Assembly (NCBI GenBank): GCA_022393335.1
Contig: JAJEKB010020966.1
Location: 1 to 64,000, forward strand
DNA length: 64,000 bases
Direction: 5' to 3'
Origin: Macrotrachela quadricornifera
Lineage: Eukaryota; Rotifera; Eurotatoria; Philodinida; Philodinidae
Shown piece by piece: positions 24,050 through 36,266 of the stretch; position 1 is the first letter of the stretch; each line of letters begins with the position of its first letter. The translations under genes were made by a program, and so were the position numbers. The notes under the pieces were generated by a model. The model did not search any database, was not told the origin of the DNA, and was given only the letters and a program-made list of their open reading frames with translations.

Positions 24050-24843
24050 CATGTAGAACTCGAAGACTCTACTCGAGTATTAAAAATTTTACTCGAGTTT
24101 TCAACTATTCAACTTCTGTCTACAGGATGCTGCCTGCAGGATGCTGCCTGCAGGATGCTGCCTGCAAGATGCTGCCTACAGGTTCTTGCCTACAGGATGC
24201 TGCCCACAGGATGCTGCCCACAGGATGCTGCTTACAGGATGCTGTCTACAGAATGCTGCTGCAGGATGCTGGAAGTAATACCCGTATGTTGAGGGTGGGG
24301 CATAGGTGTGGGTGAGGGTGAGGGTGAGGCGGTAAGGGGTAAGGGCATAAGTTCGGGTGAAGATGAGTGCATAGGTGTGGGTGAGGGTGAGGCGGTAAGG
24401 GGTAAGGGCATAAGTTCGGGTGAAGATGAGTGCATAGGTGTGGGTGAGGCCGTGAGGGGTGAGGGCATAGGTGTGCGTGAGGGTGAGGGTATCAGAAGTG
24501 AGGGCATGGGTGCTGGTCATGTTATCAAACAGCGGCTATTCGTAGGTTATTGTCAAATGCAAGTAACATTGTCTCTCGTGGTTCGATCAGTTTCAGCATC
24601 CTGCAGGCAGGAGCTTGTAGGCGGCACGGTGGAAACAGCATACTGCGAGCAGCATCCTGTAGGCAGCATCTTGCAGGCAGCATCCTGTAGGCAACAACCT
24701 GTGGGCGGCATCCTGCACCAGCATCCTGTAGGCAGCATCATGTAGATAGAAGTTGAATAGTTTAAAACTCGAGTACTCGAGTATTAAAAGTTTAAAACTC
24801 GAGTAAAGTTTTAATACTCGAATCGAATTAACGAGTTCTACAC
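24050..24843. mobile_element. Foldback element with long inverted ends and two minisatellites
   Basis: The inverted ends begin GTAGAACTCG (24052) and end CGAGTTCTAC (24841). They continue through paired TACTCGAGT and AACTATTCAACTTCT blocks for about 75-100 bp. Just inside the left arm is a tandem array of a 14-bp unit (CAGGATGCTGCCTG, 24122-24265). Inside the right arm is the same unit in reverse orientation (CAGGCAGCATCCTG type, 24595-24740). No transposase is seen. Confidence 0.8.
24290..24520 (+). repeat. G-rich minisatellite with about 62-bp higher-order unit
   Basis: A unit containing ggtgtgggtgagggtgag, gcggtaaggggtaagggc and ataagttcgggtgaagatga repeats twice, followed by a shorter third version. 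All G-rich sequence is on the plus strand. It forms the loop of the foldback element at 24050-24843. Confidence 0.85.
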
Positions 24844-24844
24844 T

Positions 24845-26762
24845 ACTGAATAAACATGTCAAATTCAGGGGAAAAAATAACCAGGCACGAATCCAAGGAC
24901 ACAATAATCTTGTGCAGAAGAAATAGTAAAAAGAATCTTAACTGACAATCAAGAAAAACAAGAATCCAATAAAATCTGAGCCAAGATGGTCGACTAATGT
25001 AGAAAGAGAGAAATATATAATAAAATTGTCGCTTATATCAACTTCACTTCTCTTCTGATAAAAGATACAAATTATCTTAATACAAATGTAAACTACAAGA
25101 AAATTCAGTACTGAAGAAAATGACCTTGAAGTTCGTTTTTGTGTGATTCAATTGCTTTTTTTAAAGATCTATTTTATAGGTGTAAAAATAAACAATTCAA
25201 TTATATTTTTACATAAGACAATCGAAAACTATGTTTGCAAAGCATCGATCATTCTTACTTCAATGGGTAAAACTTATTTTGCGTCGTCTTCGTGGAAAAT
25301 GTTTTTTGAGTTTACTTTTTACTTTTCTTTCATAGTCGATAGGATTGTTTTTAGTGATGCAGTGAAATAATTATAAAACTTTACAATTACCATCTGTGAG
25401 GCTTTACAGAGAGAAAGAATCAATCTTGGTGAAGATGAATGATTTTGAATGAAAAGCATGTTTATTTCGAAATGAGCGACGCCTTATATAGGTGAAATGT
25501 GAGAGATAACGCCGAGAATCACAAAGAGAGAGAGAGAGAGTGAATACAATAAGTGAATACATAACATAACGATAAACATACGGACAGAATGAATACGTCA
25601 AGAAACATCGATCACATATGATAAGAGAACACAGAATGAAAGAAGAGAATGTACAAGATCATATATATCATACATAACACAACGCAAAAGTGAAATATTG
25701 TAAAGAATGAACTACAGTTAAAAGGAAAGATAAGAATAATCTAGATAATGCACATGCTATAGAAGACTATAAAAAGTGGAATACTACCTAACAACTTCGG
25801 AATATCTCGATGTGTAACAATAATAAGATAAAAATTATTAAAAACGATTTTATTGTCAAGCTTTATGCTTCTATTATTTGAATTTGATTTTATAAAAGTC
25901 TTAAGTAATTGGTATTTTAAAAAAAACCATTATGATTAATATTTTGCCTGACTGATTATAATTCGATTTTATTAGATTCATTTTGACTATTTGTATACTA
26001 TCATATACTATATTTTTTTCGTATGACCAAATAATGCATAATTATCTTGTTTGATTAGTTTTTGTTTGCATCTATCAAATGAAATATTATTATGTATACT
26101 TTTTTACAACTTTCTAAATTGATCGCAACAATCGTGTACATCTCTACAACAGACAAACAATCAGTTATCACTTTCCCTTTAGAATAAAAAGAAAACTTGC
26201 ATATCTTCTACTCTTTATTTCAATAAAACAGGTACCTAAATATTCGATATAAACATAAGAAAGACCACTAAACATCTACTACTCAAAACGTTGAATATAT
26301 ATTTAAAATATCAATCTCTCATAGACATAAGACAACTGTCATACGTCTCTTCTTAATAACCAGCCTTTGAAAATTGTTTTCTGTTTTGTTGTAATATCTA
26401 GCTTTATTAAATAAAATAAAGCCTTGATTCCAAAAAAATAGAGTAAGTAAACATTATTATGGCACAAAAGATTTGTTAAAAAATATACATACAGTAACCT
26501 ACTATTATAAAAAATGTATGAGAAGTACAAAATTAAGGTGTTTACTTTTCCATTGCAGTGACAAGCGACGAAAATAACAAAAAAAAATTTAAACCTTTTT
26601 ATAGTCTTCATTGTCCTTAAGCATATAAATTGAATTACGAGACGGCTTCTTACTTTACTATAAAAAGTTTTTAACCAAAAGTAAATACATAATTCTTCTT
26701 GCATTTTCATTACATTTTAAAAACTAAACTTTTTACTACTCTTTGGATAGAGTGTTGGTTCA
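24845..26762. other. Intergenic; upstream region of the membrane protein gene
   Basis: Includes a (GA)n microsatellite at about 25525-25542. No supported gene; small frames at 25143-25370 and 26339-26710 are AT-rich and unsupported. Confidence 0.45.
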
Positions 26763-29700
26763 ATGCGTTTGAATACAATTATTTTTTTCATATTTTTGCT
26801 GCTCTTCGGTTTATCATATGCCGATCATTTTCGTGGTGGCATCATATCATGGTAAGTATTTTTGACGATTTTAGGATTTTTATAATAATTAAGAAACCGT
26901 TAAAACTGTTTATATTTTAAAAAGATATTCAATTCATCCTAATCTATACAAAGTTTATGACGAGGTTAGAATAAGAATAAATTTCTGCCAATGACAAATA
27001 TATTTTCAGTTATAATCTGGATATCAAAATTTTCAATAATAGTATTCTTATCAAAAATTACGCATGAGAAAAGTAATATTCAAATGGAGTTCTTAAAGAT
27101 TCTGTACTAAACTTAATAAAATACTCGGCTGAATTTTCTGATAGTTTTAGTAATAAATGTGCTGCTTCATCGTACTTTGAATGAATATTCTAAATTTCAA
27201 AAAACATCTGCCTTACATGCGCACTAACAGTTTTCGTCGCGAACAAATAGTTGCATTGCCAAAACGTTTTCGGGAGAAAATTCGATATCTACAATTCGAT
27301 TTAAAAAGAATTACTAGTAAAAATATCACGAATGTAGATGAGCGTTGATGACTGTGAGTTCGTGCATGGATAGATGTGGACGACAACTAGTATGTGACAT
27401 CAGAATGGCTATCTAAATAATGCGATCAGAATGAAAAATGAGATCATTCTTATTCTCACACTCCACCCTCACCTATCCTTGTAATATAGAAATATATAGA
27501 GAAGTATAAACTATTGCAATGTTTGTCTGTGCAACTATTTGATCCTTCAAAGTTCTGTCCAAGCGACAATCTTTTTGCGACGATTTGTGTTGTAACGAAA
27601 AGTCTGGTCAATCTTATCCGCAGTAGTCAAATCCTCGTTCAGCAGTGTTGATATAATAATCAACCAGAGACAGTCAGGTCTCAATCCATCAATCGTTCAT
27701 AGTGTAGCGATGGCTTAGTCGGTTATCTCTCATTCAATATATAGGCCGTATGTGTAATTGGTTTTATTTGAATCATGATAATTCATGTCAGATAAATTTC
27801 TTTCCGTTTATATTTTGAGTAAAATCCATTAGTGGAAAGAATGTCTCTTAATTTCACAATGGATATTAGAAAGGTATACATAAATTACAAAATTTTTCTG
27901 AATTCTATCACGGAGCTTGACAGATCACGTGGGGAACAAAAAAATACATGCTTCGTGCATCTTCAGGTCTAAGTGAATCTATATTGAATATCAATTATTA
28001 ATTTTATTTACAAATAATAATCACGTTTTAGTTAGTGCTATTCTACGATTAATTTTTTCAAATTAGCATCGCATCTAAGCAAATTTTGATACTTTACGCA
28101 CCTGTATCCATTCTTTTGTTAAACGTCACTAGACGTTTATTTTTCTATTCTAATATATGAAATACGACGCATCACTTAGACTTTAAAAGGTTATTTTGTT
28201 CAATCATTATTTAAAAAAGATCTACAAATCGTTTACTAAATTTCTAACAGTCTAGTCACTTTCATGATACAAAAATATATGAGTTAAAATTTTCGGTATT
28301 CTCATCGTTTTTTGATAGATATCTCTTTAAAATTTGTTATGCGTTTATCATCGATTAATATTTACTTCTCTGTCCATTTTAAAAATTCTCAGATCTAAGA
28401 AAAGTTTAAGAGATTCCCTAAAACCTCCTTCTCACCATGGTCAACTGGCACATTACCTTACACTAGTAAACGTCTGCTGTCTTTATGGAAAGAAATTGAA
28501 AACTTTTTGACAGATAATACAAAAATAATGAAAAAAACATTAGAAATTAGCATTAAAAGACTAAACCGCTGGTTTCTGACGACATTTTAAACCTTCAATG
28601 AACATTTCTTCCGCATTCATTTTTCCATCTAATTAACCTTTTGACTCTCAGCGATGCATATATGTATTCAAATATATTTATTGGATAAAGACGTCAATAG
28701 AAAAGTTTTAACCGTTTAGAAAAACTATTTTTCTCTGTTTAACCCTTGTAGTACCAGCCGGGTTTTTTTTGACCCCCTCTCAAAAAACTGAAAAACCAGT
28801 AGAAAGAATTAATAGTTTTCTGGATTTTGAAGGCCATTGACGTGTCCCACAAGTTGAATACTATTATGATTCAGCTCGTGGGATACGTCACTGGCCTTCA
28901 AAAATCAGAAAACTATTAAATCTTTCTACTGGCTTTTCAATTTTTTGAGAGGGGGTCAAAAAAGACCCCGGCTGGTACTACAAGGGTTAATATTTCCACC
29001 CATATACATTCAACTCGTATCTTCTGTTATTCTAATATAGTCCAGTGTAATCATTTTTCTCTGGTTTTTATTTTTGTATTTATTATATGTATTCTTCTCT
29101 CTAATATTCTGTAATGAATTTCTATCTTTGTATAAAAACTAAAAATTATATTTAAATATGGGTTTAAAAAACTTTGATTTTCGCAGAAAAAAAACCAAAA
29201 GAAACTAATTAAGCATTAATTAGAAATAGTTCTTTACTAAAATTCATCATTTTCTAGGCGTCCATTAGATAATCGACCAAGTGGTTCTCTTGTTCAAATT
29301 CAGATTCATCAGCGATACTTTTGGGATCGTCAATGGGGTTCATTTAGTATACGTTGTACGGAAGCTAACGTCGTTGCCAAAACACCAATACCTGTTAACA
29401 ACAATGTGGGATGTAGTGCTAACTGTTCGAGCTCAACATATCCATCTGGTGGTATATCAACAGTGGTAACAACCAGTGATTGTGATCCAAATCCATTGGT
29501 TCGTTCGTGGGCTGGTGAGCGTTACGATGTACTTGACTTACCACTAACAACATCTATTACGATTTCATACTATGGTAATGCATGGTTTACAACAAATTTA
29601 CATCAAGCATCGGGTAAATACTGGACTTTAGCCAATCGAATTAATTTATCACCAAGACCTGATGGTTATATTAATACTAGTCCAGTGACAAATACATTAC

Positions 29701-32700
29701 CAGTTTTGTTCAAACCTGTTGGACAACAGCTGGTACATATCATTCAGGTAAATGAGAATATTTTCACTTATTGTTTCTTTAATATCCATCGTACGATACT
29801 TAAAATTCATAAGCAAATTACATCTAAGCTTCGTAACGGTGACTACAGCTAAAGAAAGATAATTTTACTTTATCAAATTTTAGACAGTATGTAGAATTTC
29901 ATTGGTATTAATTGAAGGAAGTTTTCAAAGTTAATGATAGCAATAACTTGATTGTTCAGCTGATATCGCATAGTCGCGCATGTTATTTTACTTAAAGTTG
30001 ATGAAAAGTTCCAGCCATAGCTTTTTAAATCTTATGAAGCATTTGATATCGAAAGTTTTAATGCACGGATACATAGCAAAATACTTTGTCCATCATATTT
30101 AGGGATGAGTGTACATTTTTACAACGTCAAATAAAAATATAAAAAGAAAAGAAATATTTCTAGATTTCTTTGATAAAATGTTCAAAATAGGCACCATTAT
30201 ATTTTATACAAAGTTCCATCCTTTCTAACAGTTTATCAAAAATTATGTTTAAACTCTTCTTGTAAGATATTCTTCAAACGATTTTTAATAAAATAGTTGC
30301 GATCGACAGTTTCGCCTTTCTATACAATATGTATAAGTACATGGTCAGTTGATTTAAAGAGCAAACAAAACAATACTCTGGATTCAAATCTATTCCTTGC
30401 CGGTACATTTTCACTAATCCAGATAGTATCACTTGACTTTCGACCTATTTATTTATGATAAATCTATGTTTCATCATCAATAATAATATCACATAATCTG
30501 TATGTTTCACTTCGTAATTTTGTTAAACTTTGACGACAAATTGTAAATCGCTGTTGCTTATTTTCATCATTGAGTTGATGTGCAACCCATCACGATGTAA
30601 CTTTTCTCATCTTTAGATAATCATAAATAATTCGTTCTATTATACAATTAGAGAGAGAAGTTTCACCTATACTATCATCATAAGTTAAATATGGATCATC
30701 TTCAATAACCTTGTCGAATATATTTAATATTTTCATTTGTAAATAATGAAATCGAACGATCAGAGTGAGGTTCATCATTGATATCTTCTCCTACTTCATA
30801 AAAACATTGTGTTTAACTTCTAACTGTTCGATATGATGAAACATGAGATCCCAATACTGTTGTAAGCTCGTCGTAGATTGTTTTTCATTTACTTACAAAA
30901 TAATTCGAATTTTAATGTAGTATCAATCAAATTCATTAATCATGTTAATAGATAGATGTAAGTTAATAACAAGGTTTTTCTTGACCTTGCTAAACAATAA
31001 AGAATATGAATATGAGATTATGACAAGATTAAGAGAAACAAAAGAGAATAATGCATAGGTGTATATGTATATTAGCTGATGTGCTGCTAAAAACAGAACG
31101 AAAAAGAAAAAGGGAAAGAAAACAGCAGGCATAGAAAATGATAGTACCTCGTGTTACTATATTATAGAATTGATCTAGAAAAGTGGTAGAACTGAATCCA
31201 AGATAGAGTTGTTAAATGTATTATTATAGATGAGGTATTTTACTATACATTCACGCATTAAAAATTTTGATACTAAGTGTTTTATAAGTTCTAAAATATT
31301 GTGGCTAGAATTTTTGATCAATCTTAAGTAGATAGATTTTTTTATTCAATAACAATAGAAATTGAAATGTGTTAAATACATATAATTCAATGCTTATAAT
31401 AGAAAAGAGAAAAGTAGTCAAGAGATAAGATTTAAATCAATAATCTCAGTTTATTATTTAATTATGATGTATTTTTTTTTTGTTGAAATAAGTAGATGGC
31501 GGATAATGATGGCACTGATATACTTAAATGTCGTTGGTCAACTGCAAATGCCAGTATAAATTACAATCGTATCAACGAATGTCAAGGTGCTTGTATGGGA
31601 TTGAATGGATTTTCAACACTTCATGAAGAGAACTGTACGTTAGTGTTTACATTACCTAGTTCCCTTGTTGGATGGTACTTTGTTGTTGCATTACAAATCG
31701 AAGATTACTTCAATGCATCATACACTTCCCCTATGAGTTCTGTACCTATACAATTTTTGTTCTATGGCTATTCACCATCTGGTAGTTGCACATTGAGACC
31801 AGAAATTATAGGCGAACGACCAAATCGTGGTATATTTTGTTTTCGAAATATTTAACTAATTTTAACATTAATATTTCAGAGAAATTTTTGATATTTCTGG
31901 AACGCAGGATAAAAAAAATGAAAGGATTTCGAACTACTATTAAAAAATCATATATCTCGAGTTTGAAAATAAAAATACAAAGATTTCGCTTTATTTTTAT
32001 GTGTTACTTCTCATCCATATAAATGTTGTATGAAATCAATGTTTAAATTTTAGCTTGTATTGGAACACCCATCAGTAAGTTGAATTTTTATAGTAGAATA
32101 ATTTCAACAATACTTCTAACAAAACATTACAATCATTTTGATTATTTTACTAATTCTCATTGTTTTTAATTCTTCATACTTTTATTTTTTATCTAAAAAG
32201 ATTTGCTATGAAGTCCTCTATATAATTGCATCTATCACTCATACAGATACTCTTTTCGATTTGAAGAATAGAAACAAAAAAATTCTTTTTTCTTCAAATT
32301 AAAATATTTCTTTCTATCAATGAATGTCTCATATAGCAAGGTCTGTTTGAGTTGAAATTTTTCTGAGATGAATGGTTCTACGTAGATCTTTAAACTGAAG
32401 CTAATATTGTACGCAGTTTGTATAAACAGGATGACTTCATGACACTAAATTTTATTTGTTTCAATACAGCACAAAAAGTTCTTCTCACTTAGTGCTTACA
32501 AATACAAATAAATATTGATTATATCTTCAACTACATGAAAGAAGTTCCATCTTTTCTTATTGAAAAATATTTTTTTTAGGAGTCCTGATAGTAAAATTCA
32601 AGTCTTTCCTTATAAGTTCATTAAAGTCTGGTCTTTTTACACAAAAAACCATATATAAGCCAAAAAAAAAGAATCTCTCGTTGCATTTTTGATTATTGTT

Positions 32701-34792
32701 TTTAAACAAAATTAATAACAAGAATGTTTTTGGCAAAACGAAGGATTTTCTAATTAGTATCTTTGCTATCCTATATTACGCGATTAATTATTAATATTGA
32801 GAATTGTGATTATTTTAACTTTCTTTATTCATTTTAATGCATAACAAAAATATTGAGTTTTAAAATAAAATGTATTTCACTGTTATAAAAAAGAATTATA
32901 TACTAAATTCTTAAGTTTAAATGTAACATCGTAAAATTGTCAGTTACTAAGCACTCTCTATTATTTAATTAATTTAGATGTAACATTTACTGAACGTGTT
33001 GTCGCACAATCTTTCTGTAGTGGAGCAAATATTAGTAATTTCGTTACAAGTTCACCCATTGGAATGCAACATAGTCCTATAGTGTCTCAAGGAAGTGGTA
33101 AATTCTAAAGGTTCTTGTTTTCCTAATTACTCATTCAAAATTTTTCTTTTTTTTAGGAATTTATGTTATGACACTTACTTGGACTCCAGCACAGAATCAA
33201 TATGGTCCACAAGGTTTCTGTGCTGGTGCTGTTGATACCAATAATTTACAATCGGATGCATGGTGTATCACCTATTTAGTAGGATTTGATTCACCAGATC
33301 TCATTCGAACACAAACTATTCAAGGTACAGCATCACCAATAGGAACTATATTTTCAAATCATTCACTATTTTCTATACAAGGTAAGGAATACAACAAAAT
33401 TTTTTATTACATAAATATTAACTAAAATACATGTAGAATTTATCAAGAAATTTTATATATTTATTTATAGCTACTCGTGGTGTTAATCGTCCAACTCGAA
33501 ATGGAACCTATATAAAGTTTATGGATGCTTCTACAAATACAGCCGTACAAATATTTGATGCAGGTTGGCAACCGAATATATTGTATAGTGGAAATACAAT
33601 AAGTATTTTAACAAATTATTCATGGATACCAGGACGTAGTTATTATGTCCTCTTTGATAGTGGTAAATCTATAAGACCGAAAGTTTTTTGTTTTTAAATA
33701 TGATAATTTCATATTTGTTTAGGAGTGGCGAGTGGGGTCGAATTTTGTGGTAATATTTTTTTTTCTTTTATACTCAATTTGTTAGATGTGCTAATTTTTG
33801 ATTTTTTCATGTATTAAGGTCCTGAATCAGCTCCCATAACTGATCCTACATTTTGGCAATTCAATATATGGGATCCTGGTCTATCAAGTACAACTACTAC
33901 TACAACTACTCCACCAACAACAGGAACTGTAACAACTCGACCAATATCAACAACTACTGTCAATACATTGGTAAGAAGTCTGAACTAACTTTTAATGTGA
34001 GGATATTGTGTAATGGTAGTTCATATTTTCGAGTAGAGTAGAATATATAGAAGATTAGAATGATCGTAAAGAAATATAAACAGATAGTTGAAGTAGAAAT
34101 GATTGCTGTTTTTTTTTATATGAAGATTCTTCAAAACGATGATTTCTTTTGTGAAACTCTTTCATAAAGCAGAGATTTTCTACAATATTAGTTACTTGAA
34201 GAACGTGACATTTATTTTGATACAAAGTGTAAAAACTACAAATAATCTTGATACATATGTATAGATATTCCAAAATTCTAGATAGTCGGATTTTCTAAAC
34301 GAAATCGTATATTAACATATAATTTCTTTATTCAAAGTTAACAACCACAGGTTTTCATGTAACTACTCCAGTTACTCTTATAGCTACGACTACTACTGAG
34401 ACTACAACAACAACAACTTCTCTAACAAGTAATAATCGAATATATGAATTCATTTGATGAGTTAATAAAATAATATTTTTTGTAGCTGTCACAACTACAA
34501 CAGAAAGTACCACAGCTTCTCCACTTCCTGATATATCAATAATTGATCCAAAGGCATTTGTATGTCTATTTTATTCCATTTTCATGATTATTTTTTAATG
34601 AATTCTTTTTTTTTTTGATAGGAAGATGCATGTAAACAACCTATAGCTATAATAACAGTTGCTTCATCTGTAGTTATGTTTTCTGTGCATGCAATTGGAA
34701 TGTTTGTTCTATTTACACAAATAAACAAAACACTTAATCCAAATAAACTTCTCGCTCAAGCAAGACATCGAAGACGTATAAGAAAATTATGA
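26763..34792 (+). CDS. Secreted-domain single-pass membrane protein with Thr-rich stalk
   Basis: Twelve exons join in frame to 661 aa: 26763-26851, 29258-29747, 31496-31829, 32054-32074, 32978-33097, 33157-33381, 33471-33662, 33723-33749, 33819-33970, 34338-34428, 34486-34559 and 34622-34792. Exon 1 is a signal peptide (IIFFIFLLLFGLSYA) followed by DHFRGGIISW. About 470 extracellular residues follow, with conserved-looking Cys and Trp and many N-x-S/T sites. Then comes a mucin-like Thr-rich stalk (exons 9-11) and one membrane helix (AIITVASSVVMFSVHAIGMF), ending in a short basic tail (ARHRRRIRKL). This fits a type I cell-surface protein, heavily glycosylated. I cannot assign the extracellular modules to a named family. 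Tiny exons of 21 and 27 nt are unusual but preserve the frame. Introns 1 and 2 (2.4 and 1.7 kb) are enlarged by transposon remnants. Confidence 0.85.
28743..28986. mobile_element. TTAA-flanked palindromic MITE (piggyBac-like) in intron 1
   Basis: 244 bp bounded by TTAA at 28739-28742 and 28987-28990. Ends are CCCTTGTAGTACCAGCC and its complement; the inverted arms extend about 110 bp each, nearly to the centre. Initial CCC and TTAA targets are features of piggyBac-superfamily ends. No coding content. It lies inside the first intron of the membrane protein gene. Confidence 0.9.
30150..30850 (-). pseudogene. Mariner-family transposase relic in intron 2
   Basis: Read on the minus strand, pieces match mariner transposase in the right order: VIEDDPYLTYDDSIG, YLKMRKVTS, WVAHQLNDENKQQRF, CDIIIDDET and, last, RMELCIKYNGAYFEHF. 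The Trp after the catalytic DET triplet is a stop (TAG), and several other stops and frame changes interrupt it. Terminal inverted repeats were not recognised. It is an old, inactive copy, antisense to the host gene and located in its second intron. Confidence 0.85.
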
Positions 34793-35216
34793 TAATAGAA
34801 CAATTCTATTGTATTAATATAAACAAGATATTATAAAACTAAGTTTTTCTTTATAATCTTTTTAAATCTCCTATTAACAATTTGAAATAACTTTTGAGAT
34901 TATTCGAATAAAATTATTATCTAAAGAAATATTATTGAATTACTATCGTAACAGAAAAAATAAATATGTATTTAATTCAAATGGGTGAACTCTTTATAGA
35001 AATACATGAAATAATTTGTCAATACTAAAATTAATACATAAACATCGAAATTAGTATATGTGGAACTTTTATTGATAACTAAACCAGGCTTCGCAGTGCT
35101 CATAGTTTCCTGATTGTTTAAAAATGACCTGATATTTTACAGAGTGGGAAATTATATTTTGCCATAGGGATACCGCTACAATTTTAAGTAGAAGACATAG
35201 TGAACTTTATATGAAA

Positions 35217-35292
35217 TGAAAGCTCGTCAAAAATGGGGTTTATTGATACTAAATAGTAAGGATTAATAAACCCCATTTTTAACGAGCTTTCA
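35217..35292. repeat. Perfect-stem hairpin next to the Helitron
   Basis: The arms tgaaagctcgt...aatggggtttatt (35217-35249) and its complement (35263-35292) pair over about 30 bp around a short loop. The right arm ends exactly at the base before the Helitron start. Confidence 0.75.
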
Positions 35293-36209
35293 TCTATATA
35301 TATAAAGAAAAAAGTTTGTCTGTTTGTCTGTCCGCTTATAACTCCATCCCGGTAAAAGATAGCGTCACCAAACTTTCTATGGTGCCTCCTCAGACCCAGA
35401 GGAAGGTCATGGCGGGATCACCCACCGAAGGTGTGGGTGTGGGTGAAATCTCACCCAGATAGTGCTGCATTAGCTAACATTACCAAATTTTCCATGGTGC
35501 TTCTCTGAGTTCAGAGGCAGCTTAAAAAAGTGCTATTACCATTAATAGGAGTAGAGAGGAGGCGTCTGGGTGAAATTTTACTGAAGTTTTATCGCAATGA
35601 ACTTTGCGTTAATTTTCCAGAAATTTCACCAATCTGTTATGATTCTAAGATTAATCGTTTTTTATCGAGGATTCTTTGGTTTAAATTTGAGAAGCGGATG
35701 TTTCTAATCAAAATATATAAAGGGGAAAGTTTGTTTGCTTATCTATTTTTTATGCATTTGGACATCGTACGAGTTGAGGGTGTCAAACTTTTCATGGCAT
35801 ACTCTTAGGTCTCGAGGAAGGTAAAAAGGGATCAGGATGACTGGCGAGAGGATTGGGCTGAAATTTCACAACAGGTTATGATACATTACAATTTTTCCCA
35901 GTTTTTCAAAAACTTCGGGACATATGCTGCCATTGTTAGAATATCCACCTGTTAGTGCCAGTTTTTTTGCACTGGGTATTGGTATAAAGTATGGAAATAC
36001 GCATGAGTTAAGAGGAAGACTGTTACACCCCCACACTATTTGCTGAATTATCCGATTTAAAAATGAATATAAGTGCATGCACGGCGGGATATGTAGTAAT
36101 AATAGATGAAAAGGTCTTAATCAAGCCTTCTATACATCATCTGTCGTTTTCTGACATGGTAAGTTTCCAGTATGGAGATTTCCCGAGCAACGCCGGGTAC
36201 TACCGCTAG
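35293..36209 (+). mobile_element. Non-autonomous Helitron-type element
   Basis: It starts TCTATATATATAAAG directly after an A and ends CTAG directly before a T. The A|TC...CTAG|T arrangement is the canonical Helitron insertion signature. A GC-rich hairpin (CCCGAGCAACGCCGGG, 36182-36197) lies about 9 bp before the 3' end, as expected for the family. There is no target duplication and no Rep/helicase gene. Internally the opening sequence recurs at about 35713 (atatataaaggggaaagtttg), so it appears to be two diverged head-to-tail units. Confidence 0.85.
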
Positions 36210-36266
36210 TTTCACATAAAAGCATTATTTCTCACCCTCCATATATACATATCACATTAGATTTAA

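Noticed and set aside
24013..24904. Overlapping long frames on both strands with CRMLPTGCCLQDAA-like repeats
   Set aside because: Both strands are open because the 14-bp minisatellite lacks stops in several frames; no start, splice or domain support.
27705..27760. tRNA-like A-box (TGGCTTAGTCGGTTA)
   Set aside because: No B-box (GGTTCRANNCC) at the right distance and no acceptor stem; at most a SINE relic.
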